Positions 31,145 to 41,600 of a stretch of DNA of 64,000 nt are shown here, in pieces. Position numbers and translations under genes: made by a program. The notes below the pieces were generated by a model that did no database searches, was not told the DNA's origin, and was given only the letters and a program-made list of their open reading frames with translations. The number at the start of each line of letters is the position of its first letter. The stretch's first letter is position 1. The stretch is taken from the NCBI GenBank assembly GCA_000733355.1, contig JNVV01000037.1, forward strand, positions 87,767-151,766. Reading direction: 5' to 3'. Source of the DNA: Falciphora oryzae. Its lineage: Eukaryota; Ascomycota; Sordariomycetes; Magnaporthales; Magnaporthaceae.

Positions 31145-32744
31145 TTAGCCCTTGACCTTGAAGATGGCCTCGGCCAGGCGGCCGACGTTGTCGCTCGTGA
31201 TGCCGGCGACCGAGATGCGGCCGTCCTTGGTGGCGTAGACCGAGTGCTCCTTGGCCAGCGCCTCCATCTCGGCGGGGCTGAGGCCGGTGTAGGCGAACAT
31301 GCCGATCTGGCTGGTGATGTGGGACCAGTCGTGCTTGGAACCCAGCTTCTCCAGGTTCTCCTTGAGCAGGGCGCGCATGGTGATGATGCGGTCGGCCATC
31401 TCCTTGACCTCGCCGAGCCACTGCTGGTACAGGGCGGGCGTGTTGAGGATCTCGGCGGCGATGCGGGCGCCGTTGATGGGCGGGTTCGAGTACATGGGAC
31501 GGACGAGGATCTTGATCTGCGAGTCGACCCGCTTCTTCTCCTCGGCCGACTCGGTCACGACGGAGAAGATGCCGGCGCGCTCGCCGTACAGGCCCATGTT
31601 CTTGGCGAAGGACTGGGCCAGGCAGACGTTGTGGCCCTGGGCGACAAAGTGGCGCAGGGCAAAGGCGTCGCGGTCGACGTCGCCGCTGGCGAAGCCCTGG
31701 TAGGCCATGTCGAAGAAGACGTAGTGGCCGGCCTCCTTGACGGCCGCCTCGATCTCGCGCCACTGCTCCTGGGTCGGGTCGACGCCCGTGGGGTTGTGGG
31801 CGCAGGCGTGGAAGAGGAAGATGCTGCCCTTGGGCGCGGCCTTGACGTCGGCGATCAGGCCCTCAAAGTCGAGGCCGATGGTGTCCTTGTTGTAGTAGCG
31901 GTACTTCTCGACCTTGAGCCCCGAGTGGTTGAAGACGGCGGCGTGGTTGGCCCACGAGGGGTTGGGCAGGTAGACCGTCTTGGCGCCCGGGTACCACTTG
32001 GCCAGGAAGGCGCCGCCGATGCGGAGGGCTCCCGTGCCCGAGATGGACTGGGTCACGGCGGTGCGGGCGAGCACGTCGCTGTTGTCGCCGTAGGCCAGCT
32101 TGGCGCCCGCCGCCGTGAACTCGGGGACGCCGGTGATGCCGGCGTACTCCTTGTTCATGCGCGACGACACCACCTTCTCCTCGGCCTGCCTGACCGACGG
32201 CAGCACGTACGGCTTGCCCTTGTCATCGCGGTAGGCGCCGACACCTGGCATGCAGCAGCATGTATGTGAGTCAATGGCTCGAGATACTGCCGGTCTGGTG
32301 GGGGTGGATCGTACCGAGGTTGATCTTCTTGCCGAAGCCGTCGGCCTTGAAAGCCTCGGTGATGCCTATACCAGACAGAATCGCAGATTGTCAGCCATGT
32401 CCCCAGGTCCTTGTCACATCTCCCAAGAGCCCCCAAAGAGGTTTCATACCCAGAATGGCCTGGTAGTCGGGACGGTCGAGAGGCAGGCGGTCAGCACGGC
32501 GATTGGCTGTCGATCGAGGGATCAGTGTGGCCACGACTTACATCCTAAATCGCATTCGGGTTAGCCAAACCCAATTCCACCTTGTTTGCTTGGACGCTGT
32601 CAGCGCAGGAACTCAACAACATACCGGAGGACCCTGCGGGACGCCGGCCCACGTCGATGCCAAGCGCACGGCGGGAGTGAATCTGGCAGCGACCACGGTC
32701 CTGGGGGCGATGCGCCTCGAGGCGACCCTCATGGACGAAAGCAT
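31145..32744 (-). CDS. AAT1: mitochondrial aspartate aminotransferase
   Basis: Four exons on the minus strand: 32625-32744, 32450-32459, 32315-32365 and 31145-32244, totalling 1281 nt and 426 residues. The second exon is only 10 nt (GCCATTCTGG). It gives GPPAILGITEAF at the splice and keeps the frame. Most homologues read GPPDAILG, so one residue is missing. The protein transaminates aspartate and 2-oxoglutarate with pyridoxal phosphate. The lysine is in [16 protein letters not shown], with [16 protein letters not shown], and the substrate arginine region near the C-terminus. The N-terminus [20 protein letters not shown] is a mitochondrial presequence. A TGACTCA site lies about 165 bp upstream. 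The length matches the mitochondrial isoenzyme. Confidence 0.95.
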
Positions 32745-33396
32745 CTTGGGCGGCTGTGGATGCAAGTCCTGCAAGAGCAATGGAACGGAGGAAGACAAGA
32801 TCGACTTGTCGACGGCAGTGCGTTTGGCTTCTATCCCAGCCGAAATATCACGAGATTTGAAACGAGTTCCGGCGGTCGGCGGTAGAGGAAGAGCTTCCCC
32901 TCTGAATTGACTCAAGATCCAAGAAAAATTGGCCCATGACACCACAAGCCGAGGGAAAATAGTGGGGCTGCGATGCAACCAGATCATGCCACCCTCAGTC
33001 GACTTGCGCACCAATCAGCGCGGGGCAGCATTTCCAGGACGACCGAGCCCCTGAATTGAGCTAACAACGGAGCCAGCCTTTTTGCCTACCGGGCTGAAAA
33101 ATGTGCGACAGGGACATCCATTTTAGAGACTGAGCTCAAATAAAAACGCTGTCCCGTTGAATGCTCCGGTGGATACCTCGGCCAAATAGTATAGGAGCTT
33201 GCCAAACACCACGGGGACCGACCGAATCACCTCTATCCGCAACTACCTAGGTACCCCCTCCGAGCAAAACGTCTAACGTGCGATGCATGCTGCTAATAAT
33301 TATGAAAGCACAAACCACCGCTGAGCACCTCCGGTAGATATTATTGCGCTCAGAAGGTGGGGAGAAAAACGATCGCGATTCCGATACAGACCACGC
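32745..33396. other. intergenic, aspartate aminotransferase promoter
   Basis: Between the aminotransferase start and the end of the DUF3716 gene. It holds the TGACTCA site at 32908-32914 and a TACCTAGGTA palindrome near 33244, a motif often seen between Sordariomycete genes. Nothing else is seen. Confidence 0.65.
32908..32914 (+). promoter_or_regulatory. TGACTCA site, likely CPC1/GCN4 element of aspartate aminotransferase
   Basis: Perfect bZIP half-site dyad about 164-170 bp before the ATG at 32744. The spacing is nearly the same as in the tryptophan synthase promoter. Function is inferred. Confidence 0.5.
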
Positions 33397-36300
33397 TCAG
33401 GCCGACTCGGCCACGGACATGATCTGGAGGTACGCGTCGATGTAGAGCCTGTTCTGCAAGACCGCAGAATCGCCCGGGCGGATCTTGACGTTGCCGCCGA
33501 ACCCGATGCCGAACGTCCTGTCCCCGCTCTGGACCCTGACCTTGCCGGTGAGGACGGTGCACAGGCGCGTGCAGCGGGCATCTGGGCTCAGCGAGAGGCT
33601 GCAGCCGGGCTTCAGGAACTCGACCCTGCAGGACACGCCGTCCGCGACGGGCACCAGCTTCTGGCCGGTCAGGTAGGCGCTCGAGAAAGCAACATCTGTT
33701 CCAGGTGATGTTTGCTGTTAGTGTATCCCGATTCCGTGAGTCAAAAGTGGAAGGCGATGAGAAGCACATACTGTCCGACTCGTCTTCACCACACGGCACA
33801 ACGCCAGGACCGAACTCCCAGTCGTCCATTTCGAGGGTGCCGCCCAGCCCAGATCCCATCGAGACGATAGCCCTGCCGACATCCGGGCGTCCCGCGGCAT
33901 GGTCTTTGCGGCTCAAACCACTGCCACGGTCCTGGTCTCCCAAGACGCTTCCGTTGTCCGGTGTAACGGTCTTGTCGGAGCCCTGTCTCGAACGGTTCCG
34001 CGTTTGCGGAGTTGCGACCTGGGCCTCGACACCGTCCATAGGGACATCTGCATCCGCCTCATCAGGGCCCTTTGCCGGCTCCGCAGATCCTTCGGCGGTT
34101 GAACCACTGCGAGAAGGCGCGGCGCTGCCAGCTGATGGGCGGCGGGCGGCACGGTGCCGAGAGGGCCGCGACAGGTCCTTCAGGTTGTAGTTGGGTGTTT
34201 TTACAGCGCGGCTCCGTGTGGACGACTCTGCCGCCGCCGCCGCTGCTGCTGCTGCTGCTGCCACCGAAACCGGAGATTGCTCGGCCTCGGGCACCTTGGG
34301 CTTTTCCGCTTTGGGGCTATCCTTCTGGGCCTCTCGAATAGCCTTTGCCCTCTGCTTGGATTGTGCCGAGAGACGGCCGGCCGCGGCATTCGCGGCGGAG
34401 TAGACTTCGTGCCTCACTTTGACAGGATCGAGGTGAGGGAAGCGCTCGGCGGCTTCTCTTTTCGACTGCGCCTGCAGGGAGCAGTGGGTCTGGCCTCCGT
34501 GGTAAACGCAGTTGGCGCAGCCGTAGATCATGAATTGAGGGTGAGGCGGGGCATCAGGTGGCATCGTGACACAGCCTTTGTATGGGCCGTATCCCCCTTT
34601 ACACCGGGTGCACGGGTCTGGGGCGTAGGGACCTGTGATGTGCATGATCATGGAAGAGACATCCCGCGGTACAGAGTCCTTGAACTGGTGCGCTGCTACC
34701 CACGAATCGTTCCACTCCAAACCCCGGAGCCGGCGCAGGTTTAGAAAGTCCCGAACGTACATCTTCTCGGGTATTTCGCCGCGATGCACCACCGTGAACT
34801 GTTGGATGTAGTTCCACATCAGCTCGGCGTTAGCCGGCATGGGCGCAGAGAAGTCTCCGTTGTTAGCCTTGACGGCAACCTCTGTCCCCATGGCCTCGGG
34901 CACCACGGTGGGATCATGATCTGCAGAAACAGGAGCTTCCGTTGCAGAAGGTTGTTGGGTCGGGCGAGACGCTGCCTGGTCTGGAGGGGATTCAATCGAG
35001 GGCTCGTCGGGTAGATCAGAAAGCCCCGTGCCATGCTCCTCAGAAGAGTCCGAATCCTCGTCCGGGCCCTCGTCAGAGCCATCCTGTGGTCCTTCGGGGA
35101 GCGGCACATGCGATCTCCCCTCAGAGGGTTGAGGGCTGCAGTGATCAGAGACATCAAAGCCATCATCAGGGCCGTGAGAGGAATCGTCGTCGGGGCCGTC
35201 AGCGGATGGTGCAGCTGGCCGGGATTCGGAGTACGCAATGTTGAGGGCCGTGGCTACCGCTGTCGCAAACAGTTTCGGCTTCTCCTGGGTAACGACGATT
35301 GCACACGCATCTGGCGATTTATTTCCGTAGGTTCCCTTCTTGGTCAAGGTTCCATTGTTATTGTCGTGGAACGTGGTTGACCGGTGCTCTTGCTGCAGTG
35401 CAATGATTAGCATGCTATTTGAGGCATGGGACAAAAAAAAAAAAAGGGAACTAAAAAGTAACTGTGCCGGCTTTAGTGACATACCTTGAAATGACGACCC
35501 AAGTCGAAAAGACTAGAGAATGATGTACTGCAACCAAGGACAGGGCACGGCCAGGGCTTCTCTGAGTGAGAGGTCTTGATGTAGCCACCTGGAATGATAG
35601 CGCCATGTGCATCTTCCAGATTGCCATTGCTCGCTTTTGTGGAACGCAGTCAATATTATTCGTGACAAGGTGCAGAGAATCGCTGTCATGATACGTACCT
35701 TTGAATTGAGAATACTTCCTTCCATCCGACGACGTTGTGAGGTGGGGCGGGATATAGCCAGTCGTGCTGTTGGTATCTGTTCAACGCTTTTGTTAGCAGG
35801 ACGCGCTTTTACTAGGTAGGTAAGTAGGTAGGTATGTGTGCGTATGCGATAATAACGTTTCCACATCCGTTTTAACGCGTTTTAATACCGCGCGCTATTC
35901 GATTAGGTATTATCCATTTGGAATAATCGATGAAAGAGTTTAAATAAATATTAAAATGCTGTAAAGTATTATATCATGCTTACCTTTTGTGCGTTTTGCG
36001 TTAGGATAGCCTTCAGCTTCCGCGCTTTTTCGTCGTTTTTCGCCGTGACTCTCACTTGTAGAAGTGGAGCCCCAGCTCGCGCTCCGATCGCTTCTGTCAA
36101 TATCGCTTTGAATCTTCAAGATATCGAGGCTGGAACGCGGTTTGACGCCGTTTGTCGATGGCTGCTTGATTTCGTACTTGATGGGGTAATTCCCATCCGT
36201 CGGCGGCTGTTTGTTGATCGGAGTCATCTTGCCCCCTCCGCTACGCCGCATCATGAAGCGCGGAGCGGGCGAAGGCGCCTCGCCCGTATCGCTTCCGCCG

Positions 36301-36572
36301 GCCGAGGCGTTGGATGGCGGTGCCAGTTTTAGCGACGGCACAGAAGTCTGGGGCAGCGCATTCGCCGTCGTCCAGGTCGTGGGGGAATCGCTGTCCAATG
36401 GCGGCTGGGCGAGAGAGGCCGACCGCTGCGTGCCTGCCGGGGCGACAGGCTTGCTGGTTGCATCCATTGCCGCGGTTCCAGTGGTGCAGCCCGAGTGCCA
36501 AAGCGCGTGTGCGAGCACGCCACGCGCGGCGTGGCTCTGTCTCAGCCAATCGACGCGATACCGGTGCGCCAC
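33397..36572 (-). CDS. C2H2 finger / DUF3716 / cupin-like multidomain protein
   Basis: Five exons on the minus strand: 35984-36572, 35699-35776, 35485-35633, 33772-35392 and 33397-33695, totalling 2736 nt and 911 residues. A start at the internal MDATSKP (36467) would give 876. Order: a disordered Ser/Pro/Lys-rich N-terminus; a C2H2-type finger (CPVLGC, 12 residues, then HFKQEH) created across the third intron; an acidic repeat region rich in DGPDD/DEGPDEDS; a DUF3716 Cys cluster (CTRCKGGYGPYKGC and CANCVYHGGQTHC); an Ala-run and basic linker; and a C-terminal beta-rich cupin-like domain (PVADGVSCRVEFLKPG to VKIRPGDSAVLQNRLY). Such fungal proteins are probably nuclear regulators, but the target is unknown. 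The first intron (207 nt) is AT-rich and carries a TAGG repeat. Confidence 0.85.
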
Positions 36573-38683
36573 CTAGCAGCGCGTTCGATCCGACAGGTGG
36601 ACGGGTCCCGTGTGGTGTGTAGGTAAAGACTCAGAAAGCCCCAACGATTCCTGAATTGCTCCGAAACATTTTAGGTGAAAAGCAGGTCAACTTGCTCGCG
36701 CCTGGCAAATTAAAGTTCCCAGGATCTACTGCCGGCAGAATTACACCGCCCGCGAGGACACTTTGACCCCTTTTTCCCATCTGCGCAAATTCCCAAGGAG
36801 GCAGGCGCAAGTGCCATTCAGCAAGTCGGCCCTTCCCTACAATGAAAACTTGCGCGTTTTAGACGAGAAAAGTGTTGCGTGGCTGCTTCTACACCTCTCC
36901 AGGATCATAAATGTTAGTGGGAGGCACACAGCGTTGCAACAAATTTGCAGCACAAACAAATGTATCAACCAAGTGGGGCTAGGGTAAAGGTACAATATTT
37001 TAAGTACGATTCTCTATGCAGAAAAGTGTACCGGGTACATCTCTATCGGGAAAGGAGGCACCGGAAAATAACGTTTGTGATCCTGGAGGGTGTAAAATCA
37101 AATTTATCCTTAGACGAGCGAGATCTGAGAGCGACCCCACGGCCCACCAGAAACGTGGAGCAGTGTGGACCCCGATGCCAAGATGCTTTGAAAAGGGCCC
37201 CCAATGTCTTCCAGTTCCTGCATGTGTGGCTGAACTTGAAACCAGGAGAAGCTGGAAAACCCTGGTTGCCATCGCCACGCCAGGCCCCCGTCTCCCTGCG
37301 CAAGCAGGTGGCAGCACCAGTCGATTCGACGACGCGGCCGCCTGTTGCAATACTTTTTAGTTGCGCGATTTTGCGAGACATAAAGCAAAGATCTGCGTCT
37401 TGTCCATGCGGTCTCGCCCGACCGCTTCATGTCGTCTTAGCGCACTATGGAAGCATTTGGCGCCGGCTGATCTTGAAGGCTCGTCGTTGCTTGTCATCGA
37501 CGGAAACAAGTGTTTTTTTTTTTTTTTTTTTTTTTTTTGTGGAAAGCCCAGGTCTCAGCCCCTATTGTCCTGTCTCACGACGGAACGAGTTGACGCCGTT
37601 TGCTCCTGCCAAAGAATAATTCAAGAAAAAGGCTGCTCAGTCTCGGGCCTATTTGTCTCGGGAGCTGGCGGGTGACAGATTTTGTTCTTTCTTCTCCCGC
37701 ACAACAAAAACCGCATCTTCCGGCCAGGATTCTGTTTGGGAAAGCGCCGTGGCTTTTCTTCTTCATGGATGGCTGTCCATGTTGTCGGAAGTGACGGTGG
37801 GGCGTCTAGGCCCAGACGTTGGATCGCGGCTCTTGGCCCCTGTCACGAACCAGAGCCGCTCAGATCCTCTGGCCTACCGTGCCCACCCACCCACTGCCCC
37901 GGCACTTGCCTGCCGCAGTTCTCCCCCTGTGCTGCCTTCATCCGAACAAGCAAAGACGTTTTATCCGTCAATCTCGGTAGCCTTATCTCTTCCCGGGTAG
38001 ATGAGATCGAAACGTTGAGAGGAAGTGCTTCGCGACCTCTCAGCTTCCGTCCGAACCATAGTATCCCGGATTTCCTTACTCCTACAATCCATCTTTAGTT
38101 CTTGTCTTTCAAATGTATCATGTTGTTGATACAGGACTATCCGTAACACAAACCGGCCAAGCCAGCCAGAAGAAGGAGTTGGCGCCGGCCAACTTCTCCG
38201 CCCAAGCCTCGCTACCCTATACGGCAAACCCCCCGGTTTCTTCCCCACAAATCATTGCATACAAGAAATTCGGTCCTCTACGTGCAGAGGAGCCCCTCGC
38301 AACGAGGGCTGAACTCGGACTGCAAGGTATCGGCAACCCGCATGCTCTCGAATTGCTTGCCGTTTCATAGACCCGCTGAGGCTCTGGGCGCAAGCAATGG
38401 CCATTTCATTGTGGCTGGCTTGGCGATATCCACGCATCCCATTAATGTCATCCTTTTCCTCCTGTCCATAGCCGGCCTGGGCCCCCTCCTGCTAGCATGC
38501 AGAGGGCGGACATCCTTTCCACCATCATTGCTACCCAAAGGGCGAGCCCCTAAGACCCTGGACGGTCGTTCCTCTCGTTGACTTCCCCATACCCAGCCTT
38601 TGCCCTAATACCAGTTGACTTCCCCGCCACTATTTGTCAGTTTCCTAAAAAAAAAAAAAAAAAAAAAAAATTACTTATTAATC
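36573..38683. other. divergent intergenic region, no gene seen
   Basis: 2.1 kb between two divergent large genes. It contains 26 consecutive T at 37513-37538 and 24 consecutive A at 38647-38670, the latter 13 bases before the next ATG. Small frames here are not protein-like. Confidence 0.65.
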
Positions 38684-41600
38684 ATGTCCGAAGGAGCATG
38701 CCCAGTCCCTGGCTCCATGGGCGGGAGATGCCCTGGATCAAGGCTGGGCCGTCGAGGGGGCAGTCAGTCGCTTCGCGGACCACGTGGATGTTCTTTTTCC
38801 GGGTATTGCCAGCCTGGAGATATCCACGCCGCTTTTGACGTGAGTACCCACCGCACATCATACCAAATTTAGAGATCGCCTCCTGACTCGAGCTACCCAT
38901 TTTCAGATCCCGAGGGGTGTTGATGCCGAGGAGTGGCTAAGACTGCGGTATGGCCTTCGAGATCCGATCATAAGTCTTGCTACCAAGCTCCAGTCAACAC
39001 GAATGGGAACTAACAGGATCATGCAGTGAGCGTAAAACAATTAACGAGGTCCTATACTCCAACATACCAGCCCCAGACGTCCTCAACAAGACCAAGAACG
39101 TCGACACGCTCACGGCCAGCGACCACGACCTGCTCGCCGTCGCACTCGGCGCCCCCGTCCGGCAGGTCATCCTCAGGGCCGAGGAGGTCGGCCCCAGGAG
39201 CGGTTGGAGGGATGGCTACCTGACAGCCGAGTATGGTTTCGTCCCTGCCGATGCCGACGAATCCCCCGCCGCCCTGGCGGCGTCGCCCGGCCGCATCTGG
39301 TCGGACCTCTGCGAGCGCATGCCGGGCTGTGTGGCCCGGGGCCGCGTCAGAGACTCGGTGGCCGCCCTCCCCGTCGTCGAGGGCACCGAGGACGCCATCC
39401 CGGACGCCGCTCTGTGGGCTGCGTGCGTCGCCCTCGGCATGCTCTGCTCCATTTACCGGTACGAGGAGAACAACGACGGGAGCGAGGGCGTTAGTGTTGC
39501 CTCCTCGTCGGCCAAGCGCATGGTCGAGATGAGTGACGACGTTGTGGAGGAGCTTAAGGGGATACCAAAAAGCATCGGCCTCCCCTACTTTCAGGTCTCC
39601 AAGCGCCTGGGGAGGGCCATCCCGCATCTCAGCTTCGTCGACCAGTCATCCTACAACACCAAAGTCAGGGATCCGAAGTCCATATACCCCTATGTCGCCC
39701 GCTTCGACAACATTGACCTGAGATGGCCAATGTTTGGCGAAAGGACCGAGATCGCCTTTCTCAAGGGCTGTGCCGACACATCTGGTGGGTCATGAGTCTC
39801 CTGCCGCCTTGTACCCCTTTTTATTTTTAACTTTCTTTTCCCCTCTTTTCCTTTTTTTCATCAGCCTTTCTAACGATGGATAACTACAGCCTCCTTCCAG
39901 CACGGCCCGGACGCAATCGCCAGCTGTCAGGAACATGTGATGAACAGGAACGTGGAGGGACTCCTGCGCGAGCTGATCCGGCTAAAGGAGATACTAGAGA
40001 GGATGCCAAACGCCTTTCACTCGATATCGCCGAACCCAAGCTCTGGCGACAATTTCGTTTCAGCCGAGGAATGGGTCAGATGGGGACAGTTCTCCAAGCC
40101 CCTATCCAAGCGCTGCGCCGCGGCTTCTGGTCTGCAGTTCCCACCCTATCTCCTCATGGATGCGTTCCTAGGGCGGAAAAGGTACGACTCATTTCCGGGA
40201 GCCGAGGGCGTCCACCCGAGGGCCCGGCAGCCGGCGAACCTGCGCGCTTTCATCGCGGCCGTCGAGTACCACTACAGCATCCCCGAGTTTGTCGAGCGGT
40301 CGGGCGACCCCCGGCTCATGGGGGTGTTGGATGGTATTGTGGAGGCCTATTCCGGAGAACGTGGGTTCATGGGAGTGCACCGCTACAAGGTGTTCGGTAT
40401 CCTTGAAGTTGCTGCGAAAACAGGGCGTACCGAGACCAACGGCGCTTCTGGTGCGGCTGACGACACCAAGCCGTGGGAAGAGACTCACAAGCAGTTCTCC
40501 GAGTCGATGCGCGAACGACTAGAGCCCTACAGAGGAGACATCCCGGAGCCTCACCAGATGCGCGGCACCTTTGAGGAGTGCAGGTACCGGGCCAAAATAC
40601 TCGGCCGTGACTTCATCGATAATGACTCTGCCCGGACTATCGCCGGCGTCACGCTCGATATCCAGAACACGGGCATCACCTTCCAGCCTGGAGACCGCCT
40701 GGCCGTCATGCCGCTCAACAGCTGGGAGGAGTGCGCCCGAGTTGTCGCCGCGCTCGGTCTTGACGCTCTGCTAGACGCGCCCGTAAAGCTAGACTCTAAA
40801 TGGACGCGATTTGCCAAGCGCATCGAGTCCGTTTCGCGATCCGGCCCGGCGCCCGATCTGACTGTCAAGGACATTCTCCGCCGCGGTCACCTGGCTCCCC
40901 TGACACAGGAGCTCGTGCTCAAGATCCACTCCTTGCTACGCGCATCGTCCAACAGTGTCTTGCAGGTTCTTGCAACGGACGAGTGGCCGGTCAGGGGCTC
41001 CCTGGGTGACCTACTGCAGTCGGCTGTGCTCGACACTCCCTCGAACGTCTGGGACCAGGCCTTCGACCTCCAGGGGGATCTGGCCTGGCTTGGCGAACTT
41101 ATCCCCGTCGAAGTGCCGAGGACCTACTCCATCTCCAGCTTCCCCGACGAACTCCTCCCAAGCACGGTCGACCTGACCGTCTCGCGCTCCGAGTACCAGC
41201 TCTGCTCAACGTTTGCCGGCAAGGATCACGTCGCCAGGTCCAGCGTCAGCAGCGGCTTCCTGAACCCGGCGGTGGCGTCGCACGACGAGATGATGCCGAT
41301 CGACGAGGACGTCATGATTGGCGTGTCGCGGCCCGTGGCCTTCCAGCTGCCGCTGGACGGCGCGGCCCCCTGCGCCTTCTTCGCGGGCGACAGCGGCATC
41401 GCTCCCTTCCGCAGCTTCTGGCAGGCCCGCATCGGGACCGGGACCGTCGGGCGCAACATCCTGTACCTGGGCGTGCAGTCGCGCGATAAGCCCTGCTACG
41501 AGAATGAACTGCGCCAGTACGTCGGCAGCGGCCAGATGGAGGTGCACCTCGCCTTCTCGCGCGACTCCCGCGGGCTGGTGTTCGACCCTTATAGCCGGGA

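Noticed and set aside
30944..32269. 441-codon open frame antisense to the aspartate aminotransferase
   Set aside because: Mirror of a GC-rich coding exon; composition (LGxxVDLG repeats) is typical of antisense shadows.
35485..35520. C2H2 finger ending at an immediate stop (HFKVCH then TAA) as the end of a separate gene
   Set aside because: Splicing at GTATGT to CTGCAG gives HFKQEH, keeps the finger spacing and continues in frame into the DUF3716 exon; the full model is exactly 912 codons.
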